In this document: positions 8,884-16,681 of the stretch, in pieces | Numbering within the stretch: the first letter of the stretch is position 1 | Layout of the letters: the number at the start of each line of letters is the position of its first letter | Assembly: GCA_027486075.1 (NCBI GenBank) | Contig: JAIXPU010000116.1 | Location: 1-44,242, forward strand | Length of the DNA stretch: 44,242 bases | Direction: 5' to 3' | Source of the DNA: Streptomycetaceae bacterium | Lineage (GTDB): Bacteria; Actinomycetota; Actinomycetes; Nanopelagicales; Nanopelagicaceae | Translations under genes and position numbers: made by a program | Notes under the pieces: model-generated | The model's database searches: none | What the model saw: the letters and a program-made list of their open reading frames with translations, nothing else | What the model was told of the DNA's origin: nothing

Positions 8884-9885
8884 ATGGCGACACCGATACC
8901 TGAGTTAATTGGCTCACCGCTGCCTGCAATTAGCGTCATTCTCCCAGTTCTCAATGAAGAGTCACATTTAGAGGGAGCAGTTCTCTCGGTACTTTCTCAG
9001 GATTATCGCGGACCACTTGAAATCATCTTGGCCTTAGGTCCTTCACGTGATCGCACCAATGAAATAGCAGCGAAGTTAGCTTCGCAAGATAACCGCGTAA
9101 AATTGCTTGATAGCCCTACAGGTAAGACTGCAGCTGGACTTAACTTAGCACTCGCTGCATCGAAGAGCCCAGTAGTAGTTCGCGTCGATGGCCATGCACA
9201 AATTCCAAATAACTACATCTCACTCATCGTCGAAATTCTCAATAAGACTGGCGCAGTCAATGTTGGTGGTGTTATGGCCGCAGTTGGCACAACTGCCTTT
9301 GAACGCGCTGTCGCTGGCGCCATGAGAAGCCCATTAGGCGTTGGCGCATCACGCTTTCATACAGGAGGCGAAGCCGGTGAAGTAGATACCGTCTACCTTG
9401 GCGCATTTAGACGAGAGGCTCTCGTTGCAATTGGTGGATTTGATGAACGCTTTACCCGCGCACAAGATTGGGAGTTGAACTTTAGGTTGCGTGAAAATGG
9501 GGGAGTTATCTACTTTGATCCTCGCTTACATGTTACCTATCGACCACGCTCGAGCGTTGGCGCGCTAGCGAAACAGTATTTTGAATATGGTCGTTGGCGT
9601 CGAGTTGTTTCTCGTCGACATTCCGGAACAATAAATTATCGCTACCTTGCACCGCCTTTTGCCTTACTTGGCTTTAGCGTCTCGCTCGTTCTTGGAGTAT
9701 TGCTCTCTTCCATCTTCTTTATTCCAGCGCTGGTCTATCTACTCTTTGTTGTACTTGCTTCGCTAAAGATTTCCACCTCAGTTGGTGAATATCTGCTACT
9801 ACTAGTGGTTATTCCGACGATGCACTTCGCTTGGGGTGCGGGATTTATCTCTTCACCAAAGACTCTTGTACCCGCTTCTCAATGA
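8884..9885 (+). CDS. Glycosyltransferase family 2 membrane protein
   Basis: GT-A fold glycosyltransferase, N-terminal in the cytoplasm: SVILPVLNEESHLEGAV, the metal-binding region VRVDGHAQIP (DGH in place of DxD), and GGFDERFTRAQDWELNFRLR, which resembles the ED-type catalytic helix. Two or three hydrophobic segments follow from about residue 255 to the C-terminus, anchoring it in the membrane. The length is 333 residues. A strong Shine-Dalgarno precedes the ATG. First gene of a run with an ABC-2 exporter, so it probably builds the exported glycan. The sugar donor is not deducible. Confidence 0.88.
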   Translation: MATPIPELIGSPLPAISVILPVLNEESHLEGAVLSVLSQDYRGPLEIILALGPSRDRTNEIAAKLASQDNRVKLLDSPTGKTAAGLNLALAASKSPVVVRVDGHAQIPNNYISLIVEILNKTGAVNVGGVMAAVGTTAFERAVAGAMRSPLGVGASRFHTGGEAGEVDTVYLGAFRREALVAIGGFDERFTRAQDWELNFRLRENGGVIYFDPRLHVTYRPRSSVGALAKQYFEYGRWRRVVSRRHSGTINYRYLAPPFALLGFSVSLVLGVLLSSIFFIPALVYLLFVVLASLKISTSVGEYLLLLVVIPTMHFAWGAGFISSPKTLVPASQ

Positions 9886-9902
9886 GGCCAGGAGTACTGC
9901 GG

Positions 9903-9908
9903 TAGCCT
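9903..9908 (+). promoter_or_regulatory. Predicted leaderless -10 of the ABC permease gene (TAGCCT)
   Basis: TAnnnT hexamer ending 8 bases before the GTG at 9916, in the 30-base gap after the glycosyltransferase gene. No Shine-Dalgarno is visible. Confidence 0.55.
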
Positions 9909-9915
9909 TTCGCAC

Positions 9916-10743
9916 GTGGATAAGCCAGTAGTCGTTTATGAGCCTTTTCGTGCGGGTATGCCGCCGATGCGCGACTATCTGCGCACCTTGTGGGGACGTC
10001 GAACCTTTATCGCTGAATTCTCTCGCTCAGAGCTAAGAGAAAAGAATTACGGAACGGTCTTTGGCCAACTCTGGTTGGTCCTTAACCCGCTCTTACTTTC
10101 CGGCGTTTACTTCCTTCTGATTTACGTGATCGGCGGCAGCAGTGATGCCAATCGATTTGGGCACCTGACTGCGACGCTCTTTCTCTTCTACCTCATCGCC
10201 AATAGTTTGACCGGTGGAGTTAAGGCGATTACCTCGGGCCAGCGACTTATTCTCAATACCTCTTTCCCGCGCGTGATGCTGCCAATCTCAGCAACGGTCA
10301 TTGCCCTCTTTAAATTTGTGCCTACCTTGATTGTCTTTGCTGCAATCCATCTCCTTATTGGCTTGCCATATTCATGGAAGATGCTCTGGGCGATTCCAAT
10401 CTTTATGATTGCGCTGCTCATGGGGCTTGGTATGTCGATCTTGATCTCATGCGTCAATGTGTATTTCCGCGATGTTTCTAGCATGCTGCCATATCTGACT
10501 CGCAGCCTTCTTTACTTATCGCCAATTCTTTATGAAGCAAGTAGCGTCTCTGATGAAATCAAATCATTAGAAATTGCTAACCCACTCTTCTATCTACTTG
10601 ATTCATGGTCTCGGGTTGTTGTCTATGCAGAAGCCCCAACCACCTTTGGGTTGCTCCATTCTCTGATTTGGGCGCTTGTGATTTTTATCGTCGGTACATA
10701 CTTCTTCTTATCGAGGGAGCGTGATTTCGCTGTCCGACTATAA
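9916..10743 (+). CDS. wzm: ABC-2 type polysaccharide export permease (Wzm-like)
   Basis: Membrane half of an ABC exporter for lipid-linked glycans such as O-antigen or teichoic acid. The cytosolic N-terminus is followed by FSRSELREKNYGTVFGQLWLVLNPL, the amphipathic lead-in typical of the family. About six hydrophobic segments follow, spread over residues 55-270. VNVYFRDVSSMLPYLTR between helices is the characteristic coupling region. It is 275 residues and starts at GTG. The ATPase gene begins inside its last codons, so the two subunits are co-produced. Confidence 0.9.
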   Translation: MDKPVVVYEPFRAGMPPMRDYLRTLWGRRTFIAEFSRSELREKNYGTVFGQLWLVLNPLLLSGVYFLLIYVIGGSSDANRFGHLTATLFLFYLIANSLTGGVKAITSGQRLILNTSFPRVMLPISATVIALFKFVPTLIVFAAIHLLIGLPYSWKMLWAIPIFMIALLMGLGMSILISCVNVYFRDVSSMLPYLTRSLLYLSPILYEASSVSDEIKSLEIANPLFYLLDSWSRVVVYAEAPTTFGLLHSLIWALVIFIVGTYFFLSRERDFAVRL

Positions 10744-11527
10744 CCATCCACATTCTCCACATGGCTTGGCAGTTTCTGTCAAAGATTTGGGGCTTACCTA
10801 CACAACTTCAATCGATAAGAAGCCAACTCTCAAGGCGCGTCTTCGCACATTGGGAAGAGGCAAGAAATACACGCGAGTTGTAAAGGCGCTGAGTGGCGTC
10901 AATATTGATGTGCACTACGGAGCAGTTCTTGGAGTTATTGGTTCTAATGGCGCTGGAAAGTCATCACTTATGCGCGTCATCTCTGGGATTGTTCCACCCA
11001 CAGAAGGTCGCGTTGAAGTTTACGGAAGTGTCAGCACGCTGCTTGCTCTGGGAGTCGGATTTAACCCAGCCATGACTGGTCGCGACAATGTCTATCTCGG
11101 TGGGTTAGCTGCAGGCATGTCGCGCGAAGATATTGATAAGAACTTTGATGCAATCGCAGATTTCTCTGAGCTAGGGGACGCTATTGATGCCCCAATGCGC
11201 ACGTACTCATCAGGTATGTATGCGCGCCTAGCCTTTTCAGTAGCCGCAGTCGTTGAGCCAGATATTCTCATTATCGATGAAGCGCTCAGCACAGGGGATG
11301 CTAAGTTCAAAGAGAAGAGCCTCAATCGAATCAAAGAGTTGCGCTCTTCAGATCGTGCGTTGATATTGGTAAGCCATGCTTTGGCTACCATCGAAGATGT
11401 CTGCAATGAAGTGGTTTGGTTAAATAAAGGCACACTTATGGCGCGCGGGAATCCATCTGAAGTAATTGCGCAGTACCGCACCTTTGTAAATGCCAGAAAG
11501 AGCGCTTCCTCTGATGAGGACGTTTAA
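10721..11527 (+). CDS. wzt: ABC polysaccharide export ATPase (Wzt-like, short form)
   Basis: ATP-binding half of the glycan exporter. The Walker A motif is GSNGAGKSSLM, the Q-loop region lies near STLLALGVGFNPAMTGRDN, the signature is YSSGMYARLAF, and Walker B is DILIIDEALSTGD, with the switch His in LVSHAL. The 268-residue length ends soon after the nucleotide-binding domain, so it lacks the C-terminal carbohydrate-binding domain of long Wzt proteins. The GTG at 10721 overlaps the permease end by 23 bases; GGGAG stands very close to it. A later start is possible. Confidence 0.9.
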   Translation: MISLSDYNHPHSPHGLAVSVKDLGLTYTTSIDKKPTLKARLRTLGRGKKYTRVVKALSGVNIDVHYGAVLGVIGSNGAGKSSLMRVISGIVPPTEGRVEVYGSVSTLLALGVGFNPAMTGRDNVYLGGLAAGMSREDIDKNFDAIADFSELGDAIDAPMRTYSSGMYARLAFSVAAVVEPDILIIDEALSTGDAKFKEKSLNRIKELRSSDRALILVSHALATIEDVCNEVVWLNKGTLMARGNPSEVIAQYRTFVNARKSASSDEDV

Positions 11528-12710
11528 AGCCTTCGCTCTTGCAACTATTTTAATTGCCTCATCCCTTTCTCCTGCTCGCGCTGAAGCCCCTGCCTCATTC
11601 TCATTTACTGGATCTGGCTATGGACATGGCGTTGGAATGAGCCAAATAGGTGCCAAGGTGCGCGCACTCTCTGGTGAAAGCGCAACAGCTATCTTGAATT
11701 ACTACTACAAAGATGTCGTCATTGCGCCGATAGTTGATACACATACAGTGCGCGTCAATCTTGCACATGCTGTTCGCGCCGCCTCATTTGTTACCGCCGC
11801 TCCAGAATCAACTATTGATATCTTTTCTGGTGATATTGGCGTTAGCCAAGATGTCTTACCAGTTGCAACCTTACAAAACCGTCAAAAAGCAACCTTTCGA
11901 GTTCAGGCAGGTTTAGCGACTTTCGGTGCGCTATCTGGAACTGCATTTACCATTCGCTGGAAAGGGCCAGGCGCTGTGATCACAGTGGGCCATCCGGGCG
12001 AAACAGCGCGATATCGATATGGCCAGATTCAGATAAAGATTGTTAAAGGAGCGATGGAAGTTACCAACTCTTTAAGTATGCATGATGAATATCTACTTGG
12101 AATTAGTGAGGTGCCATCGAGTTGGCCGATGGCAGCACTTGAAGCGCAAGCAATTGCTTCTCGTTCTTTTGCGCTCTCAAAGTTAGGTCCTATAAGAACC
12201 ACATGCGATTGCCACGTTTATGACCATATTTCTGACCAGAACTTTGTCGGCTACTCAAAGGAGATAGAACCGCGCTTTGGTAAGTTTTGGCGAGCTGCTG
12301 TGATTAATACCCACATCGATTCATCAACAAGTTTGGCGATCCTGGCAGGCGGCAAACCGGTGCAGGCCTATTACTTCTCCTCTTCTGGTGGAGCAACGCA
12401 GACAACGAGAGATGCTTGGGGCCAAGCGACCAGCTATACGCAATCGGTGCCAGATCCAGGCAGTCTGGATATTAAACATAATCCACGTTTTGTCAGCTGG
12501 AAGGCGAGTGCCACTCAGGCAATCGTTGCAACAGCATTTCTACTTCCAGATGTTGTTGCGCTAGAAATAATCTCGCGAAACTCTTCAGGAGCTGTAACCA
12601 GCATTAAGGGTATTGCCAGCGATGGTTCTTACAAGATCTTGCGTGGGGATACCTTTAGAAGTCGCGCCAAAATTCCATCGCCTTACTTCTCGCTAGCGGT
12701 GCCCGCGTAA
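11514..12710 (+). CDS. SpoIID/LytB-domain secreted protein
   Basis: Starts at ATG 11514 inside the end of the ATPase gene and gives 398 residues. An N-terminal signal peptide (RTFKAFALATILIASSLSPA, then RAEA) predicts export. The mature part has SGYGHGVGMSQIGAKVRA, ISEVPSSWPMAALEAQAIASRS and AYYFSSSGGATQTT, the hallmarks of the SpoIID family. In Bacillus SpoIID is a lytic transglycosylase on denuded peptidoglycan strands. In a non-sporulating actinobacterium it may trim the wall where glycopolymer is attached; that is inference from position after an exporter and near an LCP ligase. Confidence 0.87.
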   Translation: MRTFKAFALATILIASSLSPARAEAPASFSFTGSGYGHGVGMSQIGAKVRALSGESATAILNYYYKDVVIAPIVDTHTVRVNLAHAVRAASFVTAAPESTIDIFSGDIGVSQDVLPVATLQNRQKATFRVQAGLATFGALSGTAFTIRWKGPGAVITVGHPGETARYRYGQIQIKIVKGAMEVTNSLSMHDEYLLGISEVPSSWPMAALEAQAIASRSFALSKLGPIRTTCDCHVYDHISDQNFVGYSKEIEPRFGKFWRAAVINTHIDSSTSLAILAGGKPVQAYYFSSSGGATQTTRDAWGQATSYTQSVPDPGSLDIKHNPRFVSWKASATQAIVATAFLLPDVVALEIISRNSSGAVTSIKGIASDGSYKILRGDTFRSRAKIPSPYFSLAVPA

Positions 12711-12722
12711 TTAACTGTCTAC

Positions 12723-13640
12723 TTAATTGGCATGCAGAACTGAATTGAGCCCGCCCCATGTGCCGGTGCGCAAGACAACTTCAAGTCCGCCCGTCAATGA
12801 GTTGCGGCGAAAGAGAAGGTTGTGAGCGCCCGATAACGTTCCGGCTTTTACAACTTCACCATCAGGAAGAGTTACCTTTGCAGCTGCTGTGATGTATGTG
12901 CCTGCTTCAATCACGCAGTTATCACCGAGTGAGATTCCAAGACCAGAGTTTGCTCCAAGCAGACACTTTTCTCCGACAGAGATGACTTCTTTTCCGCCAC
13001 CGCTAAGGGTGCCCATGATTGATGCGCCACCGCCTACATCTGAGCCATCTCCTACGACAACACCGGCAGAGATTCGACCTTCCACCATTGAAGTACCGAG
13101 CGTTCCAGCGTTGAAATTTACAAATCCTTCGTGCATGACGGTAGTTCCAGATGCAAGATGTGCTCCCAGTCTTACGCGATCAGCATCTGCAATGCGCACT
13201 CCAGCTGGTGACACATAATCAACCATGCGTGGGAACTTATCGATTGCAAAGACCGTGACGTGGCCATCGCGTGCGCGTAGCCCTGCGCGTACCTTTTCAA
13301 AACCATCTACTGCACAAGGCCCAGATGAGGTCCATACAACATTTGCCAGCAACCCAAAGATTCCTTCAAGAGACTGCCCATGTGGTTTTACGAGGCGGTG
13401 CGAGAGTAGATGCAATCTGAGATAGACATCTTTAGCATCTTGAGGTGCCGCGGATAAGTCGATCTCAATAGAAACTAATTCACGAGTAATCCCGCGCACT
13501 TCATCTCTTCCGACAAGCGCTGTCAGAGTTGCATCAGGTGCGCCCTGCAGAGGCCCCAGTGCTGGAGCTGGGTACCAAACATCAAGCACGGTAGTTCCAG
13601 CGATAGTTGCAATTCCATGGCCATGAGCGAGAGACGACAT
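12723..13640 (-). CDS. dapD: 2,3,4,5-tetrahydropyridine-2,6-dicarboxylate N-succinyltransferase
   Basis: Succinyl-CoA-dependent step of lysine/diaminopimelate synthesis. The left-handed beta-helix repeats are visible in the C-terminal half (GTSMVEGRISAGVVVGDGSD, then GGGASIMGTLSGGG and LGANSGLGISLGDNCVIEAG). The N-terminus (IATIAGTTVLDVWYPAP) matches the actinobacterial form. It is 305 residues. The partner aminotransferase dapC is at 30718. The start ATG at 13640 has a TAGGCT hexamer exactly 7 bases upstream. The 3' end lies 12 bases from the convergent SpoIID gene, with no terminator hairpin. Confidence 0.93.
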   Translation of the reverse strand: MSSLAHGHGIATIAGTTVLDVWYPAPALGPLQGAPDATLTALVGRDEVRGITRELVSIEIDLSAAPQDAKDVYLRLHLLSHRLVKPHGQSLEGIFGLLANVVWTSSGPCAVDGFEKVRAGLRARDGHVTVFAIDKFPRMVDYVSPAGVRIADADRVRLGAHLASGTTVMHEGFVNFNAGTLGTSMVEGRISAGVVVGDGSDVGGGASIMGTLSGGGKEVISVGEKCLLGANSGLGISLGDNCVIEAGTYITAAAKVTLPDGEVVKAGTLSGAHNLLFRRNSLTGGLEVVLRTGTWGGLNSVLHAN

Positions 13641-13646
13641 GCGCTA

Positions 13647-13652
13647 AGCCTA
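13647..13652 (-). promoter_or_regulatory. Predicted leaderless -10 of dapD (TAGGCT)
   Basis: TAnnnT hexamer ending 7 bases before the ATG at 13640. It lies back to back with the LOG-gene -10, five bases away. Confidence 0.6.
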
Positions 13653-13657
13653 ACCCC

Positions 13658-13663
13658 TATCCT
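13658..13663 (+). promoter_or_regulatory. Predicted leaderless -10 of the LOG gene (TATCCT)
   Basis: TAnnnT hexamer ending 8 bases before the ATG at 13671; no Shine-Dalgarno between. Confidence 0.6.
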
Positions 13664-13670
13664 GTCCCTC

Positions 13671-14207
13671 ATGCGTATTGCAGTCTTCTGTTCGTCATCG
13701 CCAACCATCGACTCTAAATTTATCGACTTGGCATTTGAACTCGGCGCCGAGATTGCATCTCAGGGCTCCGAATTAGTTTCAGGTGGTGGACATATCTCAG
13801 CGATGGGAGCAATTTCTCGGGGCGCTCGCAGCAAAGGTGGAAAGACGATCGGAATCATTCCGCAGAAGTTGGTGGATATTGAATTTGCAGATCACGATAG
13901 CGATGAACTCATTGTCGTCGACTCGATGCGTACACGTAAGGCGAAAATCGAAGATTTAGCTGATGCCTTTATTACCTTGCCTGGTGGACTTGGGACTCTC
14001 GAAGAGCTCTTTGAAATCTGGGTTGGGCGTTACTTGGGGTTTCACAAAAAGCCAGTCATCATTCTCGACCCACATGGAATCTATGAACCACTTCATGCGC
14101 TGGTCGAGCATTTAGAGACACATAATTTTGTGAAGCCAGGTATGCGCGATTTAATTTATTGGGCAACTTCTACAGAAGATGCAGTTGCTAAAGCTTTTGG
14201 AAGGTAG
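13671..14207 (+). CDS. LOG family protein (TIGR00730; nucleotide 5'-monophosphate phosphoribohydrolase-like)
   Basis: Rossmann-like protein of the family once called lysine decarboxylases. It has the motifs SGGGHISAMGAISRGA, MRTRKAKIEDLADAFITLPG and PGGLGTLEELFE (PGGxGTxxE), which form the nucleotide-binding and catalytic site that releases ribose-5-phosphate from AMP or cytokinin nucleotides. It is 178 residues. The gene lies just upstream of an SRPBCC gene with a three-base gap. The mycobacterial homologue (Rv1205) is near the same genes, from memory. Physiological substrate in this organism unknown. Confidence 0.9.
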   Translation: MRIAVFCSSSPTIDSKFIDLAFELGAEIASQGSELVSGGGHISAMGAISRGARSKGGKTIGIIPQKLVDIEFADHDSDELIVVDSMRTRKAKIEDLADAFITLPGGLGTLEELFEIWVGRYLGFHKKPVIILDPHGIYEPLHALVEHLETHNFVKPGMRDLIYWATSTEDAVAKAFGR

Positions 14208-14210
14208 TAA

Positions 14211-14657
14211 ATGACACCTAACACCCTGCGCATCTCATTTACAGTAAATGCTCCATGCGAACGAGTGTGGGAAGAGATTGCAGATTGGCCCTCGCAGGGT
14301 GACTGGATGTTGCAGACAAAAGTGTGGGTAACGAGCGATCAGCGTGAAGGAGTTGGAACTTCTATCGCAGCATTTACTGGACCGCTGCACTTTATCTACC
14401 CTCGATTTAAATCTCTTGGCTTACTTGATCTCATGACAGTTACACAGTGGCAACCGCCCCATCGCTGCGATGTTGAGCATGTCGGTAAAATTCTCAAAGG
14501 TAGCGGCAGCTTTCTGCTGACTCCGCTCTCAGCTACCAAAACACGTTTTGACTGGTCAGAGACTGTGATTGCTCCTCGAGCGCTCTTTCTCTTGGGTGCG
14601 CCATTCCTTTATGCGGGCGTACGTATCTCTCTTGCTCGATTTGCTCGACTATTTTAA
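14211..14657 (+). CDS. SRPBCC (polyketide cyclase/Bet v1-like) family protein
   Basis: A 148-residue protein starting SFTVNAPCERVWEEIADWP, the typical first strand and helix of the helix-grip fold that binds hydrophobic ligands. The C-terminal helix is GAPFLYAGVRISLARFARLF. GGAAGG at 14199-14204 gives a good Shine-Dalgarno for ATG 14211. Coupled to the LOG gene. No ligand or enzymatic role can be named. Confidence 0.75.
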   Translation: MTPNTLRISFTVNAPCERVWEEIADWPSQGDWMLQTKVWVTSDQREGVGTSIAAFTGPLHFIYPRFKSLGLLDLMTVTQWQPPHRCDVEHVGKILKGSGSFLLTPLSATKTRFDWSETVIAPRALFLLGAPFLYAGVRISLARFARLF

Positions 14658-14669
14658 TTGTCGAGCGAG

Positions 14670-14675
14670 TAACCT
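14670..14675 (+). promoter_or_regulatory. Predicted leaderless -10 of the sigma-4-like gene (TAACCT)
   Basis: TAnnnT hexamer ending 8 bases before GTG 14683, in the 25-base gap after the SRPBCC gene. It fixes the start of a gene whose frame is open further upstream. Confidence 0.55.
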
Positions 14676-14682
14676 TGATTCT

Positions 14683-14874
14683 GTGAGCAACCAAGAGACC
14701 ATCGCGCAGTTGCTTGCATCTTTGCCAGAAGAAGAGCGCATCATCTTGACGTTGCACTATTTGCGAGGCAAATCAAGTGGCGATATTGCAATCCTGCTGC
14801 AGGTCCCTGAACGCGCTGTAATTGCCGTCATATCATCAGGAAAATCCCGCCTAAAGGGCCATCTCGGAATCTAG
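14683..14874 (+). CDS. Solo sigma-70 region-4-like helix-turn-helix protein
   Basis: A 63-residue protein that is essentially one domain: LLASLPEEERIILTLHYLRG, then KSSGDIAILLQVPERAVIAV and a final SGKSRLKGHL. This is the pattern of sigma factor region 4.2 (LP..ER.vl.L.yl.g.S..eIA..l..p...V......ar..L). Region 2, which binds the core -10, is absent. GTG 14683 is chosen from the -10 spacing. It could be a remnant of an ECF sigma factor, a LuxR-like mini-regulator, or a sigma-4 decoy that docks on the beta flap or -35 DNA. Function unknown. Confidence 0.65.
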   Translation: MSNQETIAQLLASLPEEERIILTLHYLRGKSSGDIAILLQVPERAVIAVISSGKSRLKGHLGI

Positions 14875-15005
14875 AGAAAGCGCCCTCGCTACCCTGATTG
14901 GCCCCTTTGGCTCGATTTCACCCGCACCCGATTCTGCGAGATACTTCTCCCTGCACTACTCGACCTCACGGTCCCCGGCAGTTTCGACAACAAGGAGTCC
15001 CCACC
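14875..15005 (+). promoter_or_regulatory. Promoter and long leader of the DUF3117 gene
   Basis: The 131 bases hold a TACCCT hexamer (14890-14895) as a likely -10, a pyrimidine-rich stretch rich in C runs, and AAGGAG (14992-14997) eight bases before the ATG at 15006. A start near 14902 would give a leader of about 100 bases, unusually long here. I could not fold a convincing known riboswitch. Confidence 0.45.
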
Positions 15006-15185
15006 ATGGCAGCTATGAAACCCCGTACAGGTGATGGACCAATGGAAGTTACAAAGGAAGCCCGCTCGTTGGTGATGCGTATTCCACTCGAGGGTGGTGG
15101 CCGTCTCGTAGTTGAGCTCAACCCTCAGGAAGCAAATAATCTCAGCGCAGCCCTTGAGGCCGCTGTAGCGCTCATCAAAAAGTAG
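15006..15185 (+). CDS. DUF3117 family small protein
   Basis: A 59-residue protein starting MAAMKPRTGDGPMEVTKEAR and ending in a short helix AALEAAVALIKK. The start MKPRTGDGPMEVTKE is the hallmark of actinobacterial DUF3117 (homologue Rv1211, from memory). Function is unknown. The strong Shine-Dalgarno AAGGAG and long leader suggest high or regulated expression. The start is fixed by that site. Confidence 0.88.
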   Translation: MAAMKPRTGDGPMEVTKEARSLVMRIPLEGGGRLVVELNPQEANNLSAALEAAVALIKK

Positions 15186-15250
15186 AGTGGGATAAAAAGA
15201 TTCTTGCAGTAGTTGCGCCAGAAATTGATTCAATTGTTGGCGCCGATATT

Positions 15251-16681
15251 TTGGCTCTTGGCTTTACCAAAAATAGCGATGAGAAATTTGAATTTACAGC
15301 CGATGCTCGGCTGATTGCCAAACTTGAGAAATACTTTGAAGTCAGCCTTCTCGACGAGATTAACTTCTTCGATGCCTCCGGAAAAGCCGGCGAGCTCTTT
15401 GAAATTCCAGTAGCCCATGAAGATACAGCAATTGATCGTATCTTTCTCATTGGCGTGGGGGATAACTCTTTAACATCTCTTCGCACAGCAGGTGCTGCCC
15501 TTGGCAAGAAAGTGCGAGGTAAGGCTCTCTCGCTCGTCTCACTCTGTGCGCAGAGCGCAGCTGAGATTAAAGCCCATGGAGTTTCATTGACACTCGGTGC
15601 TTATCAATGGAGTTTGAAGACCGGAAAGACTCCTGAGATCCCACAATTCTTAATCGCCACAAAAGATGTAGCTCCTGTCAGCGCGGCACTCACAATTGCG
15701 CGCGCGCTCTATACCGCTCGCGATTTAATACTTACTCCATCAAATATCAAGAACCCACTGTGGATGGCGCAAGAGGCGCAAACAATCGCCAACCAGGAAG
15801 GGTTATCGATTCGCATCCTGGCAGGAAAAGAGCTCGCTAAGTTCGGCGGTCTGCGCGCAGTCGGTAACTCATCTCCCAAACCGGGACCTCGTTTCATCGA
15901 GATTACATATATTCCGCGAGGAAAGACAAAGTTAGCTGCTGCTCTGCCACATGTTGTCATCGTTGGAAAAGGAATTACATTTGATACAGGTGGCGTCTCA
16001 CTCAAGCGACCATATGAATTTATGACCGCTATGAAGAGCGATATGGCAGGAGCAGCTGCAGCGCTTGCAACACTAAGTGCACTTCCTGACTTGCAGCCGC
16101 AGGTGAAGGTAACAGCGCTATTAATGTGTGCTGAGAATGCACTTTCTGGGACTGCCCAACGCCCATCCGATGTGATTACTCAATACGACGGAACCACCGT
16201 TGAAATCATTAATACCGATGCTGAAGGTCGCTTAGTACTTGCGGATGGATTGGGTTACGCCCTTGAAAATCTTGATCCAGATTATTTGATTGATATTGCA
16301 ACTCTGACTGGATCGGCCACCTTAGGTTTAGGGCGACAGTATGCGGCGATGTATACCCGCGATGAAAAGTTAGCGCGTGAATTAGTTGCTATTGGCGAAC
16401 AGAGCGGTGAACGCGTCTGGCATATGCCCCTAATTGATGACTATCGAGATTCACTAAATAGCGATGTTGCAGATCTCAATCATGCAGCGGATAAGGGTGA
16501 CTATTCAGCAGGTTCAGTGACGGCAGCCCTTTATCTTGAGCACTTCGTTGGCGATGCGCGTTGGGTACACCTTGATATTGCAGGTCCAGCTCGCAGCGAA
16601 TCTGACTCTGGTGAAAATGTGAAAGGCGGCACAGGTTTCGGCGTGCGCTTCCTGCTTGATTGGATAGTGTCTCTCTCGTGA
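15251..16681 (+). CDS. pepA: Leucyl aminopeptidase (M17 family); start uncertain
   Basis: Metal-dependent aminopeptidase that removes N-terminal residues from peptides. The catalytic domain has VGKGITFDTGGVSLK (metal ligands Lys and Asp) and NTDAEGRLVLADG (the Glu/Arg site). The length is about 476 residues from TTG 15251. The same frame is open upstream with no ATG, GTG or TTG, and it encodes KILAVVAPEIDSIVGADILA, the expected first beta strand. The real product is therefore probably longer. A GTG at 15187 would give MDKKILAVVAPE if one G of GGG (15189-15191) were removed. Options are an indel, a rare start such as ATT 15200, or TTG 15251. Confidence 0.88.
   Translation: MALGFTKNSDEKFEFTADARLIAKLEKYFEVSLLDEINFFDASGKAGELFEIPVAHEDTAIDRIFLIGVGDNSLTSLRTAGAALGKKVRGKALSLVSLCAQSAAEIKAHGVSLTLGAYQWSLKTGKTPEIPQFLIATKDVAPVSAALTIARALYTARDLILTPSNIKNPLWMAQEAQTIANQEGLSIRILAGKELAKFGGLRAVGNSSPKPGPRFIEITYIPRGKTKLAAALPHVVIVGKGITFDTGGVSLKRPYEFMTAMKSDMAGAAAALATLSALPDLQPQVKVTALLMCAENALSGTAQRPSDVITQYDGTTVEIINTDAEGRLVLADGLGYALENLDPDYLIDIATLTGSATLGLGRQYAAMYTRDEKLARELVAIGEQSGERVWHMPLIDDYRDSLNSDVADLNHAADKGDYSAGSVTAALYLEHFVGDARWVHLDIAGPARSESDSGENVKGGTGFGVRFLLDWIVSLS
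16665..16670 (+). promoter_or_regulatory. Predicted leaderless -10 of the O-methyltransferase gene (TAGTGT)
   Basis: TAnnnT hexamer inside the pepA end, last base 8 bases before GTG 16678. Confidence 0.5.
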
